A stretch of DNA of 64,000 bases from contig JAHJHT010000008.1 of NCBI GenBank assembly GCA_018823835.1, forward strand, positions 1 through 64,000, written 5' to 3'. Of this stretch, positions 1 to 9,744 are shown piece after piece; the first letter of the stretch is position 1, and each line of letters starts with the position of its first letter. The notes below the pieces were generated by a model. That model worked only from the letters and a program-made list of their open reading frames with translations. It was not told the origin of the DNA and searched no databases. The stretch is from Alphaproteobacteria bacterium. Its GTDB lineage: Bacteria; Pseudomonadota; Alphaproteobacteria; Rhizobiales; Rhizobiaceae. The translations under genes were made by a program, and so were the position numbers.

Positions 1-400
1 ACGGGAACGCGGGGTCGCGAACCGGGCGAGCGTGGCAGGAGACGGCGCCGGGTGGCTGCGCGAAACGGTGGCGCGGTTGGACATTGTCATCCACACACCC
101 GGGCCCTGGCCGAGGCATGTGCGTGAAACTCGTTGCTCCCTCGGGCAAGGCAAGAACGTCGGCGGGGCGCAGAAGCTGCGCCACGTAGTAATATCTGAGA
201 GGCTCGGCCCTGCGCCCCGCTTCCCGACCTTCGCCCGACCTCATCCCGAGTGCGAGCGAAGGCAGCAGTCGAAGGATCAATGGCCAGACCGGAAACGGGG
301 TGTGGCAACGGGCAGGTGTGCGTGCCGACCGATGCCTGGAGCGAATCTTATCGAAGCTTGCCGGATCTTCAGCTTGCTTCTGCCTCGTAGCAGACGTTAC
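1..400. other. Left-edge stretch without a convincing gene
   Basis: I see no open frame here with convincing family motifs or a good ribosome binding site. Around 237-279 the + strand carries words such as CATCCCGAG, GCGAGCGAAGG and TCGAAGGATC, which resemble short interspersed repeats scattered between genes in Rhizobiales; this is a resemblance from memory only. The stretch lies downstream of the lytic transglycosylase, which is transcribed leftward and ends at 401, so it may also hold that gene's terminator. Confidence 0.35.
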
Positions 401-2431
401 TCACCGCCCGTTGATCAGGTCTCCCTCGATGTCGAAGGTGCCCGACAGGCGCATCTTGTAAACCTGGTAGTTCTCCATCACGCGCTGCACGTAGCTGCGC
501 GTTTCGGTGAAGGGAATCTTCTCGATCCAGTCGACAACCGTCTCGATGTCCTTTCCGCGTGGATCGCCATAGCGCTTGATCCAGTCGCGGGCGCGGCGCG
601 GCCCTGCATTGTAGCCGACGAATGTCAGCACGTATGACCCGTCGAACCGGCCGAGCTGCTCGCCGAGGAATGCCGCGCCGAGCGTCGCATTATAGGCCGC
701 GTCGGTGGTCAATCGGCTCTTCGAGTAGCTGAGGCCCGCCTTCTTCGCGACCTCCTTGGCGGTGCCGGGCAGCAGTTGCAGCAGGCCGCGTGCGCCGGCG
801 CCCGAGACCGCACCGATGTTGAACTCGCTTTCCTGCCTGGCGATTGCATAGGCCAGCGCCTTGCCGGCCCCCGAAATGTTGGCCGAGGCGGGAATGACGC
901 CGATCGGGTGAGCCAGCGCGCCGATGTCGATGCCGCGCGCCGCCGCGATCTTGCCGATCTTCAGCGCCAGGAAATGGTTGCCGCGCCGTTCCGCCATCAC
1001 GGCCAGCAGCGCGAGTTCGCCGGGGCTCGTCAGCTCGCCGGCAAGCTCACGGTAGAGCCTGTCTGCGAGCGACGGGTAGTCGATGCGTTCGAGCCGGCGG
1101 ATTGCCTGCACCGCCTCTCGCTCCGAAAAGGCCTTGCGGTCGGCTGCCGTCGGGTCGGGGTACTCGGCGTTGAGCGTCTTCTCGCCGATCCGTTCCGCTG
1201 CGAGCTGGCCGTAGAACGTCGCCCCGAAGGCGGCGGCCTTGCGGAAATAGGTCTTGGCGTCGCCCGGGCCGCCGGCTTCCGCCGCGCGGCCGAGCCAGTA
1301 ATAGGCGCGCGACAGCGAGATCGGCCCCTGTGCCACCTCGGCGATGCGGGCGAAGTGCTTCGCGCCGGCCTTGGCGTCCTTGAGGCCACGCAGCGCATAC
1401 CAGCCGGCATGGAACTCGGCGTCAGCCGCCTCGACGGGACTCTCGGCCGAATGCGCTGCGGCAATCTTGTAGGCGGTCTTGATGTCGCCATGGTCGACCA
1501 GCTCGCGCGACAGTACCCGGCGCTCCTGCCACCAGGCGTCCGGGTCGATGATGGCGGCCCGGTCGGTCGGTGCCGCGAGCATCACCTCGGCGGCTTCGGA
1601 AAACTTGTTGTGGCGGCGCAAGTACCTGGCCTTGGCGAAGGCATAGCCGGCCGAACGCTGGCCAGCCGGTACCCCGGCGAGCAATTTCGCGGCCTTCTTC
1701 TCGTTGCGCGTCGCTGCCGCCCAGGCTTCCGCCAGTTCCTTCGCGCCCGCCAGTTCCGCCACCCGGCCGGCGGAATTGATGCGGTCGGCGTAGAGCATCC
1801 GTTCCATGCGGGCCCGGTGGTCGGCGGCCGTCAGGATGGCGCCGAACTCCTTGATGATGCGCAGCTCGTCGCCCGAATCGAGCGTTTCGCGCCGCCAGAA
1901 CGGCGCCAGCACGGCATGCGCGGCCTTCATCTCGCCGACCGCTGCGTGCGCGCGGGTCAAGAGCACGATCCCCTGAACCGTCTGCGGCGTCGTGCCGCCG
2001 AACGCAGCGATCACGGTTGCGGGCTCCGGCCTCTCGCGGAAGAGTGCACGCTCGCTGTTGCGGCGCAGCGTGTCCATGCCGGGCCAGCCCGGAAGCGACA
2101 GCGCGGCACTGGCAATCTCGCTGCTCGGCACGGCGGGCCCGCCGTGCATGGCGATCGCCCAGGTCAGCACCTGCCTGTCGAGGCTGCCTTCCGGCAGGCC
2201 GTCACGCAACCGGCGTGCCTCGGCGACGGAATCCGCCGACAATGCGTCGAGGCCGGTCTTCAGGAGGTCGGTCTTGCGCGCCGGCATCATGAAGTCGGGC
2301 GGCCTGGCACTGGCCGTGGCCAGCAGAGCGTCGATACCGGTCGCCAGTCCCGCAGCAGGCAGGAGAGCGACCAGCAGCGCTTGCAGCGTCAGTGGTTGGG
2401 AGCGCTTTCGGCGCTTTGACTTGCTCATCAT
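401..2431 (-). CDS. Soluble lytic murein transglycosylase (Slt70-like)
   Basis: This 676-residue protein cleaves the glycan strands of peptidoglycan from the periplasm, giving 1,6-anhydromuramic products. A basic N-terminus (KSKRRKRSQ) followed by a hydrophobic stretch is a likely signal sequence. Residues from about 60 to 500 form the alpha-helical superhelical region typical of Slt70. The catalytic domain sits near the C-terminus, with the catalytic Glu in ARQESEFN, then GLLQLLPGTA and the YNAGP motif. Two adjacent ATG codons (2431 and 2428) could both start translation. It is divergent from dapA with about 157 bp between them. Length and domain order fit the Slt family well; which specific paralog it is cannot be told here. 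Confidence 0.9.
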   Translation of the reverse strand: MMSKSKRRKRSQPLTLQALLVALLPAAGLATGIDALLATASARPPDFMMPARKTDLLKTGLDALSADSVAEARRLRDGLPEGSLDRQVLTWAIAMHGGPAVPSSEIASAALSLPGWPGMDTLRRNSERALFRERPEPATVIAAFGGTTPQTVQGIVLLTRAHAAVGEMKAAHAVLAPFWRRETLDSGDELRIIKEFGAILTAADHRARMERMLYADRINSAGRVAELAGAKELAEAWAAATRNEKKAAKLLAGVPAGQRSAGYAFAKARYLRRHNKFSEAAEVMLAAPTDRAAIIDPDAWWQERRVLSRELVDHGDIKTAYKIAAAHSAESPVEAADAEFHAGWYALRGLKDAKAGAKHFARIAEVAQGPISLSRAYYWLGRAAEAGGPGDAKTYFRKAAAFGATFYGQLAAERIGEKTLNAEYPDPTAADRKAFSEREAVQAIRRLERIDYPSLADRLYRELAGELTSPGELALLAVMAERRGNHFLALKIGKIAAARGIDIGALAHPIGVIPASANISGAGKALAYAIARQESEFNIGAVSGAGARGLLQLLPGTAKEVAKKAGLSYSKSRLTTDAAYNATLGAAFLGEQLGRFDGSYVLTFVGYNAGPRRARDWIKRYGDPRGKDIETVVDWIEKIPFTETRSYVQRVMENYQVYKMRLSGTFDIEGDLINGR

Positions 2432-2588
2432 GTCACCGACAGGATATCAAGCGCGGCCGCATCGCGAAACCCTGCCTTCGCTGCCCCTGTCGCAACACTT
2501 GGACAGGCCTATGGTGCGGCGGGCCCGTTTCGGCTAAAAGCCGCCTGTACCGACCAAAAGACTTGGAAATACCGGGAGTTCAACGATC

Positions 2589-3470
2589 ATGCTGAGAGGC
2601 TCGCTTACCGCCCTCGTGACGCCGTTTTCATCGGGTGGCGCGTTCGACGAAAAAGCCTTTCGCGCTTTCGTCGAGTGGCAGATCGTCGAGGGAACCAAGG
2701 GATTGGTGCCCGTCGGCACGACCGGCGAATCGCCGACGCTCTCGCATGACGAGCACCGCCAGGTGGTGAAGGCCTGCGTCGAGGTCGCCGATGGTCGCGT
2801 GCCGGTGGTTGCCGGCGCGGGCTCCAACAACACGGCGGAGGCCGTTGGCCTGGTCAAATTCGCCGAAGAGGTGGGCGCCGACGCCGTCCTCGTCGTCACG
2901 CCCTATTACAACAAGCCGACTCAGCGTGGCCTCTACGCGCATTTCGCCGCCGTCGCCCAGGCGACCAGCCTGCCTGTCATCATCTACAACATCCCGCCGC
3001 GTTCGGTCATCGACATGACGCCGGAGACCATGGGGCGCCTGGCGCGTGATTTCGCCAACATCGTCGGCGTCAAGGATGCTACCGGCAAGGTCGAGCGCGC
3101 CTCCGAGCAGCGCATCACCTGCGGCAAGGATTTCATCCAGCTTTCCGGCGAGGACGCCTCCGCGCTCGGCTTCAACGCGCATGGCGGCGTCGGCGCCATC
3201 TCGGTCACCTCCAACGTGGCGCCGCGGCTTTGCGCGGAATTCCAGGAGGCGACGCTCGCCGGCGACGGCAGGAAGGCGCTCGAACTGCAGGACCGGCTGA
3301 TGCCGCTGCACAAGGCGCTGTTCATCGAGCCGGGCGTCTCGGGCTCGAAATACGCGCTGTCGAAGCTCGGCAAGATCGAGAACGTCCTGCGTTCGCCGCT
3401 GATGACGGTTGAGCCGGAAACGGCGAAGCAGATCGACGCGGCAATGCAGCACGCGGGCTTGATTAACTAG
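2589..3470 (+). CDS. dapA: 4-hydroxy-tetrahydrodipicolinate synthase
   Basis: DapA condenses pyruvate with aspartate semialdehyde in the lysine/diaminopimelate pathway. The 293-residue protein is a standard TIM-barrel length. The GTTGESPTL segment (about 43-51) supplies the threonines of the catalytic relay, Tyr133 and Arg138 lie in YNIPPRS, and Lys162 in GVKDAT is the Schiff-base lysine. A GGGAG-type ribosome binding site precedes the ATG. smpB follows after 23 bp on the same strand, an arrangement common in Rhizobiales, and the two are probably cotranscribed. Confidence 0.97.
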   Translation: MLRGSLTALVTPFSSGGAFDEKAFRAFVEWQIVEGTKGLVPVGTTGESPTLSHDEHRQVVKACVEVADGRVPVVAGAGSNNTAEAVGLVKFAEEVGADAVLVVTPYYNKPTQRGLYAHFAAVAQATSLPVIIYNIPPRSVIDMTPETMGRLARDFANIVGVKDATGKVERASEQRITCGKDFIQLSGEDASALGFNAHGGVGAISVTSNVAPRLCAEFQEATLAGDGRKALELQDRLMPLHKALFIEPGVSGSKYALSKLGKIENVLRSPLMTVEPETAKQIDAAMQHAGLIN

Positions 3471-3493
3471 CCGGTCCGCGCCACTTCAGTGCC

Positions 3494-3973
3494 ATGAACC
3501 AGGTCAGAAAAGCCGATCCCAACAACAAGGTTGTCGCGGAGAATCGCAAGGCGCGGTATTCCTATGAGGTGCTCGATACGGTCGAGGCCGGCCTTGTGCT
3601 GACCGGAACCGAGGTCAAGTCGCTGCGCGAGGGCCACGCCAACATCCAGGAGTCATACGCCTCGATGGAAGGCGGGGAAGTCTGGCTGATCAATTCCTAT
3701 CTGCCCGAATACCTGCAGGCCAACCGCTTCAATCACGAGCCGCGCCGTCGCCGCAAGCTGCTGCTGAACAAGCGTGAAATGGCAAAGCTCGGCCAGAGCG
3801 TCGACCGCGAGGGCATGACCATGGTCCCGTTGAAGATCTACTTCAACGACCGCGGCCGGGCCAAGCTGCTGCTCGCCATCGCCAAGGGCAAGAAGCTGCA
3901 CGACAAGCGTGAGACCGAGAAGAATCGCGACTGGGCCCGCGAGAAGAGCCGGCTCCTGAAGGAGCGCGGCTAG
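3494..3973 (+). CDS. smpB: SsrA-binding protein SmpB
   Basis: SmpB binds tmRNA and delivers it to stalled ribosomes for trans-translation. The 159-residue protein has the family's N-terminal [16 protein letters not shown] segment and the beta-barrel core, and ends in a basic tail ([15 protein letters not shown]...) that enters the mRNA channel. It is directly downstream of dapA. Its TAG stop overlaps the TAG stop of the convergent Mur-ligase-like gene in a shared CTAG (3970-3973). The tmRNA gene itself is not in view. Confidence 0.96.
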   Translation: MNQVRKADPNNKVVAENRKARYSYEVLDTVEAGLVLTGTEVKSLREGHANIQESYASMEGGEVWLINSYLPEYLQANRFNHEPRRRRKLLLNKREMAKLGQSVDREGMTMVPLKIYFNDRGRAKLLLAIAKGKKLHDKRETEKNRDWAREKSRLLKERG

Positions 3974-5331
3974 CCCGCGCCGGGCTCCGTCGGCCGCGCC
4001 CTTTTCCACGGCTGCAAGATCCGCTTCAGCATTGCACGTTCGCGCCAGCGCCGGCGTCCCCTGTGCACTTCGTAGGGCAGGCGGTAGAGGCCGCAGGCGT
4101 CGCAGCCCTGAGCCTTGCCGCAGATGGGTTTCCAGCACCGGACATCCTCGAGAAAGGATATGGCGATGCGCTCCAGATGCAGGTTGCCCGACCCCTTGAG
4201 GAGGATCAGTTCGCCGGGAATGGCCGTAGCCTTCAGGTGTTGCGCAACGGCCAGAGGCGTCTCGAGCGCCAGGAATCGGCCCGCCTGAATTTCCTCCTTG
4301 CTGGCTTCGGAATGGCTCGCGTGGTCGCCGACGAAGACGACCTGCTCGGCGATCTCCCGGCCGATGCGGAACGCGTCGCGATATTTTCGGTTCGATCCGG
4401 CAAAGTCTGACAGGTATCCGAGCACGATCCGACGTCTCGGCGCGTGAGCCGCAGCAACGATGTCCAGGGCGAGGCGCAGCGAATAGAGGGGTGCCTTCAC
4501 CGTATCGACGACGAAGTGCGGCCCGCCAGGCACGTCGATCGTTCCGCAGCGGTGTCTTATCGGCACGAAGCCCGCCATCCGTTCGGCGATCGTCTCCGGC
4601 GGTACGCCAAGTTCGATCGCGGCTGCCGTGGCTGCCGTCACGGAGACCCAGAAGTGCTCGGCCACGAACTGCGTGCGCAGCGCCAGCCTGCCACCGGGCC
4701 AGGTCACGGTCAGGCCCAGGCGCTCCGGGAAGCCCACGCTGACGTCGACGGCACGGAAGTCCGCCCCTTCGTTTCTCCCGAAGGTCACGATGCGCTCGGC
4801 CGTGCGCGCTGCCATGCCCATCACAAGCGGGTCGTCGGCGTTGAGGATCGCCACGCCGCCCGGCCTGACGCATTCCACCAGTCCGCCCTTCTCCAGCGCA
4901 ACGGTCTCGACAGTCCTGAATTTCGCCCGATGCTCCAGCCCGACCAGCGTCACGATGGCGATGTCCGGGCGAAGCGTGTCGGCCATCGGCGCCATGTTTC
5001 CCACCGCCCCGACGCCGACCTCGGCGAGCAGGAAATCCCTGTCGCCTGCATGCTCGTTCACCAGCTTGGTCAGGCCCCGGATACCGTTGAAGTCCATATG
5101 GGTGGCGACCTGGCCGTGGCCTTCCAGGATATGCGACAGCAGCGCCGTCGTCGTCGTCTTGGCCGAGCTCCCGGTCACGCCGATGAACTTTGCCTTGCTG
5201 GCCATCCGCCGGCTCCGCGCCTGCCGGCTGCGAAGCCTGAACGTCATGTCGCGCGCCGTCCTGACTCTCTCCCGCAGCCAGTCGGCAACCGAGGTCTCGT
5301 CCGACAGCATGAGTTTCGACAGGATCGACAA
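3970..5331 (-). CDS. Mur ligase family protein, MurF-like, with C-terminal Cys4 cluster
   Basis: Mur ligases join amino acids or peptides by ATP-dependent amide bond formation. The order of motifs follows MurF: a P-loop at about residues 51-61 reading [11 protein letters not shown], an [11 protein letters not shown] segment, ILNADDP, and [11 protein letters not shown] where MurF has its substrate-site DSYNANP. Two features are unusual. The Gly before the P-loop Lys is Ala, and near the C-terminus there are four cysteines spaced CX4CX5CX2C, followed by a basic tail; these could bind a metal. The N-terminal UDP-MurNAc domain of true MurF appears shortened. The TTG at 5331 has a GAAGG site 7 nt upstream; the alternative ATG at 5310 has none. 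It is probably not the essential MurF of the dcw cluster; its substrate is unknown. Confidence 0.75.
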   Translation of the reverse strand: MSILSKLMLSDETSVADWLRERVRTARDMTFRLRSRQARSRRMASKAKFIGVTGSSAKTTTTALLSHILEGHGQVATHMDFNGIRGLTKLVNEHAGDRDFLLAEVGVGAVGNMAPMADTLRPDIAIVTLVGLEHRAKFRTVETVALEKGGLVECVRPGGVAILNADDPLVMGMAARTAERIVTFGRNEGADFRAVDVSVGFPERLGLTVTWPGGRLALRTQFVAEHFWVSVTAATAAAIELGVPPETIAERMAGFVPIRHRCGTIDVPGGPHFVVDTVKAPLYSLRLALDIVAAAHAPRRRIVLGYLSDFAGSNRKYRDAFRIGREIAEQVVFVGDHASHSEASKEEIQAGRFLALETPLAVAQHLKATAIPGELILLKGSGNLHLERIAISFLEDVRCWKPICGKAQGCDACGLYRLPYEVHRGRRRWRERAMLKRILQPWKRARPTEPGAG

Positions 5332-5462
5332 ACAGGCACCTTCGCTCGATGGATCGTCGGCCGTTGGTAGCGGGCCAGGCGGGCCTTCCGCAACCCGCCG
5401 GATCCAGAAAACGCTGGGTAAGCTGGCCCGACACTGCCGGGCAGGCGACCTTTCTGGGCCCG

Positions 5463-6128
5463 TTATTCCTGCAGGAATGCCGCTATGTCGGCGAACACGT
5501 CGACGAACATCTGTTCGGTCAGCCGCCCCGTATTGGTGTTGTAGCGCGAGCAGTGATAGCTCGAAAACAGCGTGATGCCGCCAGCCGCATGCCTGCCGCC
5601 ATGGCTGAACGGCAGTGCCGCGACGCGCTCGCCGAGCGCCCGTACCGTCGACTGGTGCGAGATCACGCCGAGCGACAGGATGGCGCGCAGATTCGGGAAG
5701 TCCGCGATGGTCGCGGACAAGAAGCGGCGGCACGTGGCGACCTCGCTGCCCACGGGCTTGTTTTCGGGCGGCACACAGCGCACCGCGTTGCTGATTGCCG
5801 CACCGACGAGTTCCAGGCTGTCGTCCGGCCGCGCCTCGAAAACCCCGCGCGCCAGGCCGAAGCGCTTCATCGTCGCGTAGAGCAGGTCGCCGGCATAGTC
5901 GCCGGTAAATGGCCGCCCGGTCCGATTGGCGCCACGCAGGCCAGGCGCCAGCCCGACGATCAGCAGCCGGACCGAGTCCGACCCTTCTGGCGGCAGAAAC
6001 GTCGGCACCGGCCCGTTGAACCAGTCCGGTTCGCGCTCGCGCCAGGCCGCAATGAAACCGTGAAGCCGCGGGCAAAGCGGACAGTCATGCGGCGGCTCTG
6101 ACGATGCCGCGGGGAGGGTGGGGGTCAA
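5463..6128 (-). CDS. Uracil-DNA glycosylase, family 5 (UDGb) type
   Basis: It removes uracil and deaminated bases from DNA. The 221-residue protein has motif A as GLAPGLRGANRTGR, which lacks the acidic residue of families 1 and 4 and matches family 5. Motif B is SSYHCSRYNTNTGRLTE. Cysteines in CPLCPRL near the N-terminus, with others downstream, can form the 4Fe-4S ligand set seen in families 4 and 5. The start is a TTG at 6128 that overlaps the TGA of the upstream NYN gene; no other start retains the CPLC motif, so translational coupling is likely. Confidence 0.87.
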   Translation of the reverse strand: MTPTLPAASSEPPHDCPLCPRLHGFIAAWREREPDWFNGPVPTFLPPEGSDSVRLLIVGLAPGLRGANRTGRPFTGDYAGDLLYATMKRFGLARGVFEARPDDSLELVGAAISNAVRCVPPENKPVGSEVATCRRFLSATIADFPNLRAILSLGVISHQSTVRALGERVAALPFSHGGRHAAGGITLFSSYHCSRYNTNTGRLTEQMFVDVFADIAAFLQE

Positions 6129-6709
6129 ATGTCGTCGTCTTCGTCATCGTCCGACGGATCTGCCCGCCGTACCGGCCGCTCGCTCGGGTCGCGTCCGATG
6201 TCGCCCTTCAGCGTCATCAGGTCGATGAAGTGATCTGCCTGGCGGCGCAGGTCATCGGAAATCATCGGCGGCTGCGAGGCCATGGTTGAGACCACGCTCA
6301 CCTTGCGGCCGCGCCGCTGCAGCGCCTCCACCAGCGTGCGGAAGTCGCCATCGCCGGAAAAGATCACGTAGTGGTCGACATGCTCGGTGAGCTCGAGTGC
6401 ATCGACCGTCAGTTCGATATCCATGTTGCCCTTGATCTTGCGGCGGCCGGACGCGTCGGTGAACTCCTTGGCCGGCTTGGTCACAACCTTGTAGCCATTG
6501 TAGTCGAGCCAGTCGATCAGCGGCCTGATGGACGAGTATTCCTGATCCTCGATCAGCGCGGTGTAGTAGTAGGCACGGATCAGGTAGCCGCGCTTCTGAA
6601 AGCTCGACAGCAGCTTTCGATAGTCGATATCGAAGCCCAGTGCCCTTGAGGTTGCGTAGAGGTTGGCGCCGTCAATGAATAGGGCGATCTTTTCGCGCGG
6701 GTCGAACAT
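6125..6709 (-). CDS. NYN domain protein (LabA/DUF88 family), putative RNase
   Basis: The 194-residue protein has the acidic signature of NYN (PIN-like) nucleases: Asp in ALFIDGANLY near the N-terminus, Asp in GNMDIELTVDAL, and two Asp in FSGDGDFRTLVEAL. These would hold the catalytic metal. The C-terminus is an acidic tail (DPSDDDEDDDI). The ATG at 6709 begins MFDPREK, where homology to the family starts. It overlaps the uracil-DNA glycosylase gene by four bases. Members of this family are widespread in alphaproteobacteria; the RNA substrate is not known. Confidence 0.85.
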   Translation of the reverse strand: MFDPREKIALFIDGANLYATSRALGFDIDYRKLLSSFQKRGYLIRAYYYTALIEDQEYSSIRPLIDWLDYNGYKVVTKPAKEFTDASGRRKIKGNMDIELTVDALELTEHVDHYVIFSGDGDFRTLVEALQRRGRKVSVVSTMASQPPMISDDLRRQADHFIDLMTLKGDIGRDPSERPVRRADPSDDDEDDDI

Positions 6710-6913
6710 CTCAAAAATCCCTGTCTTAAATAGGTCTTCGAGCAAATACGCGCCAGGCGGCGCCGAGTTTCCAAAAAAAGATGGCCTGAAACTCTGCGCG
6801 GCAGAATATCCAGACAACAAGGCCATTCCAAGAGTTCGCCGGCTTTACAAGAAAATGTGATTTCCGGCCTGCACCTTCCGCTGCCGTGCTCGCCCGGGGC
6901 CCTGCCATGGCGC

Positions 6914-6941
6914 TTGTAATTGCCGCTCTTTCGGGTTATGG
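6914..6941 (+). promoter_or_regulatory. Possible rpoZ promoter
   Basis: TTGTAA at 6914-6919 and TTATGG at 6936-6941 are separated by 16 bp and lie about 48 bp before the rpoZ ATG. The match to the housekeeping consensus is moderate only. Confidence 0.3.
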
Positions 6942-6988
6942 ACCGCGCCTGTTTTCCAATACATCCAGGCAATGAAAGGGGCACTCGA

Positions 6989-7390
6989 ATGGCCCGCGTT
7001 ACCGTTGAAGACTGCATCGACAAGGTCGACAACCGCTTTGAGCTGGTCCTTTTGGCCGGCCACCGTGCCCGCCAGATCAGCCAGGGCGCGCAGATCACCA
7101 TCCCGCGCGACAACGACAAGAACCCCGTCGTGGCGCTGCGCGAAATCGCCGACGAGACGCTGTCGCCCGGCGACCTCAAGGAAGATCTGATCCACTCGCT
7201 GCAGAAGCATGTCGAGGTGGACGAGCCCGAAGCCGACGGTCAGGAACTCACCGACCAGACCACGGCCGCGGCAACCACTGTCGATGCCGACGAGCCGGAA
7301 GAAGCGATCGTCTTCGACCGCATGTCGGAAGAAGAGCTCCTGGCCGGCATCGAGGGGCTTGTCGCGCCGGAAAAGAGCGACGACTATTGA
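6989..7390 (+). CDS. rpoZ: RNA polymerase omega subunit
   Basis: RpoZ assists folding and assembly of the beta-prime subunit and in many bacteria forms part of a (p)ppGpp site. The 133-residue protein opens with [13 protein letters not shown] and continues with [16 protein letters not shown], the conserved omega core. The acidic C-terminal extension of about 60 residues is typical of alphaproteobacteria. A GAAAGGGG ribosome binding site selects the ATG at 6989; the open frame upstream of it is not conserved. It lies just ahead of rsh, the (p)ppGpp enzyme. Confidence 0.95.
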   Translation: MARVTVEDCIDKVDNRFELVLLAGHRARQISQGAQITIPRDNDKNPVVALREIADETLSPGDLKEDLIHSLQKHVEVDEPEADGQELTDQTTAAATTVDADEPEEAIVFDRMSEEELLAGIEGLVAPEKSDDY

Positions 7391-7442
7391 TCTGACGGGA
7401 GCCGCGCGCTCTTCCGCGCCGGCTGTTTCGTAGCTATCTATG

Positions 7443-7472
7443 ATATGCGCCGTAAATCGTTGCGGCGCATAT
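7443..7472 (+). terminator. Strong hairpin between rpoZ and rsh
   Basis: ATATGCGCCG (7443-7452) and CGGCGCATAT (7463-7472) form a perfect 10-bp inverted repeat with a 10-nt loop, followed by TCTATTTCT. The run of U is interrupted, so this may be a weak terminator of rpoZ or a structure limiting read-through into rsh, which starts 25 bp downstream. Confidence 0.5.
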
Positions 7473-7497
7473 TCTATTTCTGGCCGGGACCTCGCCC

Positions 7498-9732
7498 ATG
7501 ATGCGTCAATATGAGCTTGTCGAGCGCGTTCAGCGCTACAAGCCCGACGTCAACGAGGCGCTGCTCAACCGGGCCTACGTCTATGCCATGCAGAAGCATG
7601 GCCACCAGAAGCGTGCTTCCGGCGATCCCTATTTCTCCCATCCGCTCGAAGTCGCGGCCATCCTCACCGACATGCACATGGACGAGTCGACCATCGCGGT
7701 CGCGCTGCTGCATGACACGATCGAGGACACCACGGCCACGCGGGCCGAGATCGACGAGTTGTTCGGTCCCGACATGGGCAAGCTCGTCGAGGGCCTGACC
7801 AAGCTGAAGAAGCTCGACCTGGTCTCCAAGAAGGCCGAGCAGGCGGAGAACCTGAGAAAGCTGCTGCTTGCCATCTCGGAAGACGTGCGGGTCCTTCTGG
7901 TCAAGCTCGCCGACCGGCTGCACAACATGCGCACCCTCGACCACGTGCCGGAGGCGAAGCGCTTGCGAATCGCCGAGGAGACGATGGAGATTTACGCGCC
8001 GCTCGCCGGGCGCATGGGCATGCAGGGCATGCGCGAGGAACTGGAGGAACTGGCCTTCCGCCAGATCAATCCGGAAGCCTACCGTACTGTAACGGAGCGG
8101 CTGGCGGGCATCTTCGAGAAGAATCGCGGCGTCGTCGTCGAGATCGAGACCTCGCTGTCGGCCCTGTTCGACAAGTATGGCATCGTGGCCGAGGTCAAGA
8201 GCCGCCAGAAGAAGCCGTGGTCGGTGTTCCGCAAGATGGAGGCCAAGGCGCTGTCCTTCGAGCAGCTGTCCGACATCTTCGGCTTTCGTGCCGTCGTCGA
8301 CACGGTCGAGGACTGCTACCGCGCGCTTGGCGCCATTCACACCACATGGTCGATGGTGCCCGGCCGCTTCAAGGACTACATCTCGACGCCCAAGCAGAAC
8401 GACTACCGCTCGATCCACACCACCATCGTGGGTCCGTCGCGCCAGCGCATCGAGCTGCAGATCCGCACGCGCGACATGAACAACGTCGCCGAATACGGCG
8501 TCGCCGTGCACGCGCTTTACAAGGACACCGGCGGCAAGGTGAACGGCTCGACGCCTGCAATCTCCAAGGAAACCAACGCCTACGCCTGGCTGCGTCGCAC
8601 CATCGAGCAGCTTGCCGAGGGCGACAATCCGGAAGATTTCCTCGAGAACACCCGCCTCGAGCTGTTCCAGGACCAGGTCTTCTGTTTCACGCCGAAGGGC
8701 ATGCTGATCGCCCTGCCGCGCGGAGCCATCCCCATCGACTTCGCCTATGCCGTGCACACCGACGTCGGCGACACCTGCGTGGGCGCCAAGGTCAACGGCC
8801 GCATCATGCCGCTGATGACCGAGCTGAAGAATGGCGACGAGGTCGAGATCATCCGCTCCAAGGCACAGGTGCCACCCGCCGCCTGGGAATCGATGGTCGT
8901 CACCGGCAAGGCGCGCGCCGCCATCCGCCGCGCCACCAAGAACGCCATCCGCAAGCAGTTTTCGGGCCTCGGCCTGCGCATCCTCGAACGCGCCTTCGAA
9001 CGCGCCGGCAAGAGCTTCAGCAAGGAAGCGCTGAAACCCGTTCTGCACAGGCTGGCCCGCAAGGACATCGAGGACGTGCTCTCCTCGGTCGGGCGAGGCG
9101 AGCTTGCCTCCGCCGACGTGTTGACTGCCGTGTTCCCCGACTACAAGGACGAGCGCGTCACCCAGCCGGCGCCCAAGCAGCGCGAGGAGGGCTGGTTCAA
9201 CCTGCGCAATGCCGCCGGCATGCTGTTCCAGCTGCCTGGGCGCGCCGCCCGCAAGGGCAAGGCCGAACCGGGCCTGCGTGAGGGTGCGGTGCCGATCCGC
9301 GGCGTGCGCGGCGACCTTCCGGTGCGCTTTGCCGAGGAGGGCGCCGTCCCCGGCGACCGCATCGTCGGCATCGTCCAGCCGGGCTCGGGCATCACCATCT
9401 ATCCGATCCAGTCGCCGTCACTGCAGGCATTCGACGACCAGCCCGAGCGCTGGATCGACGTGCGCTGGGATATCGACGAGCACAACAAGGAGCGGTTTCC
9501 GGCCCGCATTTCGGTTACCGCCATCAATGCGCCCGGTTCGCTTGCCGAGATCACGCAGGTCATCGCAGTCAACGATGCCAATATCCATATGCTGTCGATG
9601 ATCCGCACAGCGCCGGACTTTACCGAGATGCTGATCGATCTCGAAGTATGGGACCTGAAGCATCTGAGCAGGCTGTTGACGCAGCTGAAGGAAAATTCGA
9701 GCGTCAGCGATGCGCGGCGCGTCAACGGCTGA
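7498..9732 (+). CDS. rsh: Bifunctional (p)ppGpp synthetase/hydrolase
   Basis: The single long RelA/SpoT homolog of alphaproteobacteria, 744 residues, makes and degrades (p)ppGpp. The N-terminal HD hydrolase domain has the HDxxED motif in LLHDTIEDT and appears intact. The synthetase domain carries YRSIHTTI and LQIRTRDMN. A TGS domain follows (FTPKGMLIALP...IDFAYAVHT, about 400-460), and the C-terminus holds an ACT domain (SVTAINAPGSLAEI...). Both catalytic centres look functional. pyrE follows after 12 bp, so the two are likely cotranscribed. Confidence 0.96.
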   Translation: MMRQYELVERVQRYKPDVNEALLNRAYVYAMQKHGHQKRASGDPYFSHPLEVAAILTDMHMDESTIAVALLHDTIEDTTATRAEIDELFGPDMGKLVEGLTKLKKLDLVSKKAEQAENLRKLLLAISEDVRVLLVKLADRLHNMRTLDHVPEAKRLRIAEETMEIYAPLAGRMGMQGMREELEELAFRQINPEAYRTVTERLAGIFEKNRGVVVEIETSLSALFDKYGIVAEVKSRQKKPWSVFRKMEAKALSFEQLSDIFGFRAVVDTVEDCYRALGAIHTTWSMVPGRFKDYISTPKQNDYRSIHTTIVGPSRQRIELQIRTRDMNNVAEYGVAVHALYKDTGGKVNGSTPAISKETNAYAWLRRTIEQLAEGDNPEDFLENTRLELFQDQVFCFTPKGMLIALPRGAIPIDFAYAVHTDVGDTCVGAKVNGRIMPLMTELKNGDEVEIIRSKAQVPPAAWESMVVTGKARAAIRRATKNAIRKQFSGLGLRILERAFERAGKSFSKEALKPVLHRLARKDIEDVLSSVGRGELASADVLTAVFPDYKDERVTQPAPKQREEGWFNLRNAAGMLFQLPGRAARKGKAEPGLREGAVPIRGVRGDLPVRFAEEGAVPGDRIVGIVQPGSGITIYPIQSPSLQAFDDQPERWIDVRWDIDEHNKERFPARISVTAINAPGSLAEITQVIAVNDANIHMLSMIRTAPDFTEMLIDLEVWDLKHLSRLLTQLKENSSVSDARRVNG

Positions 9733-9744
9733 ACTGGAAAGACA

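Noticed and set aside
776..2419. Long open frame (547 codons) on the + strand opposite the lytic transglycosylase
   Set aside because: It is antisense to a clear Slt70-like gene, has no recognisable domain and is rich in Arg, Gly and Ala as expected for the mirror of a high-GC coding frame.
3970..5331. MurT of a GatD/MurT amidotransferase
   Set aside because: The cysteines are at the extreme C-terminus rather than in the mid-protein zinc ribbon, and no GatD-like glutaminase gene is adjacent.
3653..5434. Long open frame (593 codons) on the - strand in another frame over the Mur-ligase-like gene
   Set aside because: It runs across the 3' end of smpB and the Mur-like gene, has no family motifs, and its composition is that of an out-of-frame shadow.
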